This document shows positions 13,864-15,634 of a stretch of 15,634 nt of DNA, in pieces. Location: assembly GCA_958426425.1 (NCBI GenBank), contig CATZYY010000042.1, forward strand, positions 1 to 15,634. The letters run 5' to 3'. Both the position numbers and the translations under genes were made by a program. How positions within the stretch are numbered: the stretch's first letter is position 1; every line of letters begins with the position of its first letter. The stretch comes from an uncultured Oscillospiraceae bacterium. GTDB lineage: Bacteria > Bacillota > Clostridia > Oscillospirales > Oscillospiraceae. The notes beneath the pieces are model-generated. The model had not been told where the DNA came from. It saw only the letters and a list, made by a program, of their open reading frames with translations, and searched no databases.

Positions 13864-14445
13864 TCAGAAAAAGCGCAGCAGCAGGAAGGGTCCGCCCCGG
13901 ACCTCCACGGTGTAGGGGGTGTTCCGCTCCAGGCCCTCCAGTTTCACGGCCTGTCCCGGCTCCACAGTGGCCTCCAACGCCACGTTCCCCTGCCCGTCCA
14001 GCAGCCGAAGGTCCGCCGCCGAGTCGCTGTCAATGTCGTTGACGACCTCCCGGCGGTGGAAGACGCTGTCGAACACCACCGTCTCCTCCGCCCGGCGCCA
14101 TTGGTCCGCCTCTCCCAGCTCCACCCGGCTGAGGACCGGCTGGACCGGCGGGTAGTTCTCCACGAAATACTGCCAGCCCAGAAAGGCGGCAAAGCACACC
14201 GCCGCCGTTACCAGCACGGCGATCACGGTTTTCAAAAGCTGCTTTTTCTTCAGGGCGTAAAAGGGCGACGCCGCCCGGATCACCGGCTCCGGCTCCACCC
14301 GGACCGGCCGCCTCATGGCCTCCGCCGCCCGGGTGCACTCCGGGCAATCCGACAGGTGCTCCTCCACCAGCTCCCGGCTGCGCGCACTGCAAAGCCCGTC
14401 CACGTAGGACGGCAGCAGATCCCGGATCACTTCACACTCCATCAT
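13864..14445 (-). CDS. Zinc-finger anti-sigma factor, single-pass membrane protein
   Basis: Probable membrane anti-sigma factor that holds the adjacent ECF sigma factor. The N-terminal 46 residues form an anti-sigma zinc finger (zf-HC2): Cys4, Cys19 and the EHLSDCPEC block with His30, Cys34 and Cys37. One transmembrane helix spans about 71-92 (LKTVIAVLVTAAVCFAAFLGW). The external part, about 100 residues ending GPFLLLRFF, has no family I recognise; it looks like a beta-rich domain. The ATG at 14445 overlaps the sigma stop as ATGA. GGAGG is four bases upstream of it and seven from the next ATG (14442), which may be the real start. Length 193 residues. Confidence 0.85.
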   Translation of the reverse strand: MMECEVIRDLLPSYVDGLCSARSRELVEEHLSDCPECTRAAEAMRRPVRVEPEPVIRAASPFYALKKKQLLKTVIAVLVTAAVCFAAFLGWQYFVENYPPVQPVLSRVELGEADQWRRAEETVVFDSVFHRREVVNDIDSDSAADLRLLDGQGNVALEATVEPGQAVKLEGLERNTPYTVEVRGGPFLLLRFF

Positions 14446-14948
14446 GATTCCTCCAATCGCTGCGCCAGCATGGTCTTGGCGCGATAGTAGGTCACCCGGG
14501 CCCAGTTCTCCGTCCGGCCGAAGATCTCCCCGATCTCCCGGAAGCTCAGGTCCGACAGCACCCGCAGGAGAAAGACCTCGCCATAGGGCTGTCGGAGGGC
14601 GTGGATGGCCTTGTGGATGGACAGGTAGTCCTCCCGCCCCAGCAGGGAGATCTCCGGCAGAGCCTCCTGGGCCCCGGCGGGCTCCTCCCCCGCCTGGGTC
14701 AGGGCCTCCATGGACACGGCCGGGTGACGCCGCTTGTGCTTGAGGGAATCGTACCAGCAGTGCTTGGCGATCTGACACAGCCACACGGAGAGCTTGCAGG
14801 TCCCGTCGTACCGGGAGATGGACTTTACTGCCCGGTAGAACGTCTCCTGGGTCAGCTCCTCCGCCAGGGCCGCGTCCCCGGTGAGGCACACCAGAAACCG
14901 CTTCACCTGGTCGGCGTAGCGCTGGTAGACCGTCTCCATAGGCTCCAT
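14442..14948 (-). CDS. ECF-type RNA polymerase sigma factor
   Basis: Extracytoplasmic-function sigma factor (sigma-70 family), 168 residues. Region 2 is METVYQRYADQVKRFLVCLTG through ELTQETFYRAVKSI, with the -10 recognition part YDGTCKLSVWLCQIAKHCWYD. Region 4 is IHALRQPYGEVFLLRVLSDL then SFREIGEIFGRTENWARVTYYRAK, a helix-turn-helix. An Ala/Glu-rich linker joins them. It is translationally coupled to the anti-sigma gene, a standard sensing pair. I prefer the ATG at 14948 because AAGGGG lies eight bases upstream; an ATG two codons earlier (14954) is too close to that site. The signal is unknown. Confidence 0.92.
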   Translation of the reverse strand: MEPMETVYQRYADQVKRFLVCLTGDAALAEELTQETFYRAVKSISRYDGTCKLSVWLCQIAKHCWYDSLKHKRRHPAVSMEALTQAGEEPAGAQEALPEISLLGREDYLSIHKAIHALRQPYGEVFLLRVLSDLSFREIGEIFGRTENWARVTYYRAKTMLAQRLEES

Positions 14949-14981
14949 GTCCATTCCCCCTTCCCATCCGTTCTGCCCATG

Positions 14982-15009
14982 AATCGACAGAGCGGGCCCG
15001 TTCGTTACA
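14982..15009 (-). promoter_or_regulatory. Candidate ECF-type autoregulatory promoter
   Basis: On the minus strand TGTAAC (15004-15009), 16 bases and TCGATT (or 17 bases and CGAT). This resembles the TGAAAC-N16-CGT pattern of Gram-positive ECF promoters, which are often autoregulated. The leader to the ATG would be about 28 bases. Confidence 0.35.
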
Positions 15010-15017
15010 GTTTTTCC

Positions 15018-15052
15018 AAAAAAAATTCCGCCGTGAACCGAAGTTCACGGCG
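15018..15052 (-). terminator. Intrinsic terminator with UUCG tetraloop
   Basis: A perfect ten-base-pair stem CGCCGTGAAC/GTTCACGGCG with loop TTCG on the minus strand (the stable C-UUCG-G tetraloop), then GAA and eight T. It ends the DUF951/small-peptide operon 18 bases after the last stop codon. Confidence 0.88.
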
Positions 15053-15070
15053 AAATGCGGTGCCTGGACC

Positions 15071-15169
15071 TCAGCCCATAGCCAGATACGGCAGCACCAT
15101 GGAGGCCAGCAGGGAGATCACCAGGACCACCACCAGCACCAGGGCCACCGTTCTCGTTCCTCTGTTCAT
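15071..15169 (-). CDS. Small single-pass membrane peptide, 32 residues
   Basis: Begins MNRGTRTVALVL and is otherwise one hydrophobic helix (about 7-29) with a basic N-terminus, so the N-terminus probably faces the cytosol. The ATG overlaps the DUF951 stop as ATGA and AGGAGG lies seven bases upstream, strong evidence that it is translated. A UUCG-loop terminator follows directly. Size and layout recall the stressosome-associated peptide Prli42 of Bacilli, but sequence likeness is too slight to claim homology. Function unknown. Confidence 0.75.
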   Translation of the reverse strand: MNRGTRTVALVLVVVLVISLLASMVLPYLAMG

Positions 15170-15357
15170 GTCCGTTCCTCCTCCGTCAGGATCTTTCGGA
15201 TGCTCTTTTCCGCCTTGCTGCGGGGCAGCATCAGCTCGTGGCCGCAGCCAAGGCACCGGAGCTTGATGTCCATGCCCACCCGCAGGATCTCCCACTGGGT
15301 GGAGCCGCAGGGATGGGGCTTTTTCAATTCCACTTTGTCATGCAGGTGCAGGTCCAT
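15166..15357 (-). CDS. DUF951-family protein
   Basis: A 63-residue protein of the widespread Firmicutes family DUF951 (B. subtilis YyzM). It starts MDLHLHDKVELKKPHPCGS and continues with W-x-I-L-R-V-G-M-D-I-K and CLGCGHELMLPRSK; Cys17, Cys35, Cys38 and a histidine could bind zinc. The tail (KAEKSIRKIL) is basic and suggests nucleic acid contact, but no function is established for the family. AGGAGG lies seven to eight bases before the ATG at 15357. It forms a two-gene operon with the small membrane peptide and is divergent from the S1-like gene. Confidence 0.9.
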   Translation of the reverse strand: MDLHLHDKVELKKPHPCGSTQWEILRVGMDIKLRCLGCGHELMLPRSKAEKSIRKILTEEERT

Positions 15358-15448
15358 TTTACGCCTCCTGTCAAGCGGACTACCCGTTCCGCATATAGTA
15401 ACATGGTCAACTAACGCCGCCGCTGCGGCAGATGGGATGCGATGATAG

Positions 15449-15634
15449 ATGCCGGAAAACAGACAGTTTCCGCCGGAGGGGCTGACGCCTCAGCCCGCCT
15501 TTTCCTATACCGCCCTCCAAGAGGCCATGGCCGCCGGCACCGTTCTGGAGGCCACGGCGGAGCGGTGCGACGCCGCCCACAACCTCTGCTTCACCCTGAA
15601 CGGCATCCGGGCCGTCATGCCCCGGCAGGAGGTC
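15449..15634 (+). CDS. S1-domain RNA-binding protein-like, N-terminus only
   Basis: The open frame runs to the window end, giving 62 residues from the ATG at 15449. The segment LQEAMAAGTVLEATAERCD, then HNLCFTLNGIRAVMPRQEV, resembles the start of the S1-related proteins of Clostridia (typically ...ILEA...CD..HNL...LG...GIIPREE). Those carry an S1-like RNA-binding fold. No strong Shine-Dalgarno precedes the ATG, so the exact start is uncertain. Divergent from the DUF951 gene with a 91-base gap. Confidence 0.6.
   Translation, partial: MPENRQFPPEGLTPQPAFSYTALQEAMAAGTVLEATAERCDAAHNLCFTLNGIRAVMPRQEV

Noticed and set aside
13864..15048. A 394-codon minus-strand frame spanning the anti-sigma gene and the whole ECF sigma gene.
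   Set aside because: The first half is an off-frame shadow of the ECF sigma gene; only the part from 14445 onward has family features and a Shine-Dalgarno.
15394..15410. TATAGT (plus) and TTGACC (minus) in the gap between DUF951 and the S1-like gene.
   Set aside because: Neither has a partner box at proper spacing, so no promoter is called.

Overview
The window is a high-GC stretch of a spore-forming low-GC-phylum (Firmicutes) chromosome. The spoIIGA-sigE pair, an mltG-U32 peptidase pair, a DUF951 gene and strong AGGAGG-type ribosome binding sites point to Clostridia. The GC-rich codon use and gene content look most like Oscillospiraceae (Flavonifractor/Pseudoflavonifractor-like), but that placement is an inference. 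I see no phage, insertion sequence, CRISPR array, tRNA or rRNA. Nearly all of it is housekeeping or sporulation gene content, tightly packed.

Layout. Positions 1-3687 (minus) hold a three-gene run: mltG (cell-wall endolytic transglycosylase), a TrhP/YrrO-like U32 peptidase-family protein, and an FAD-dependent dehydrogenase cut by the window edge. A small cysteine/glycine-rich membrane peptide (3830-3973, plus) lies divergent to mltG and ends at a hairpin terminator facing the next operon. Positions 4039-5420 (minus) hold a WecG/TagA/CpsF glycosyltransferase and an unusual-type thymidylate kinase, overlapping by ATGA, behind a good sigma-A promoter. An EamA transporter (5487-6392, minus) is divergent from a four-gene plus-strand run: 3-methyladenine DNA glycosylase, HAD phosphatase, pentapeptide-repeat protein and HpcH/HpaI aldolase (6503-9261). 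That run ends at a strong bidirectional terminator shared with pcrA.

Positions 9429-13546 (minus) hold spoIIGA, sigE and pcrA. SpoIIGA is the protease that matures pro-sigma-E; sigE is the mother-cell sigma factor; pcrA is a DNA helicase with its own promoter embedded in the sigE terminator. A 317-base non-coding interval (13547-13863) follows, with a terminator, the spoIIGA promoter and a possible inverted-repeat element. Next come an ECF sigma factor and its zinc-finger anti-sigma factor (13864-14948, minus), a DUF951 gene with a 32-residue membrane peptide (15071-15357, minus) and the start of a plus-strand S1-like gene at the right edge.

The most interesting signals are regulatory. A 23-base sequence (two mismatches) covers the -10 region of both the pcrA and spoIIGA promoters. 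The transporter and glycosylase have interlocked promoters whose leaders overlap on a GC-rich region able to form two mutually exclusive hairpins, one of them terminator-like. The spoIIGA frame has no stop before sigE and runs 176 bases into it. I did not find a clear new multi-gene system.
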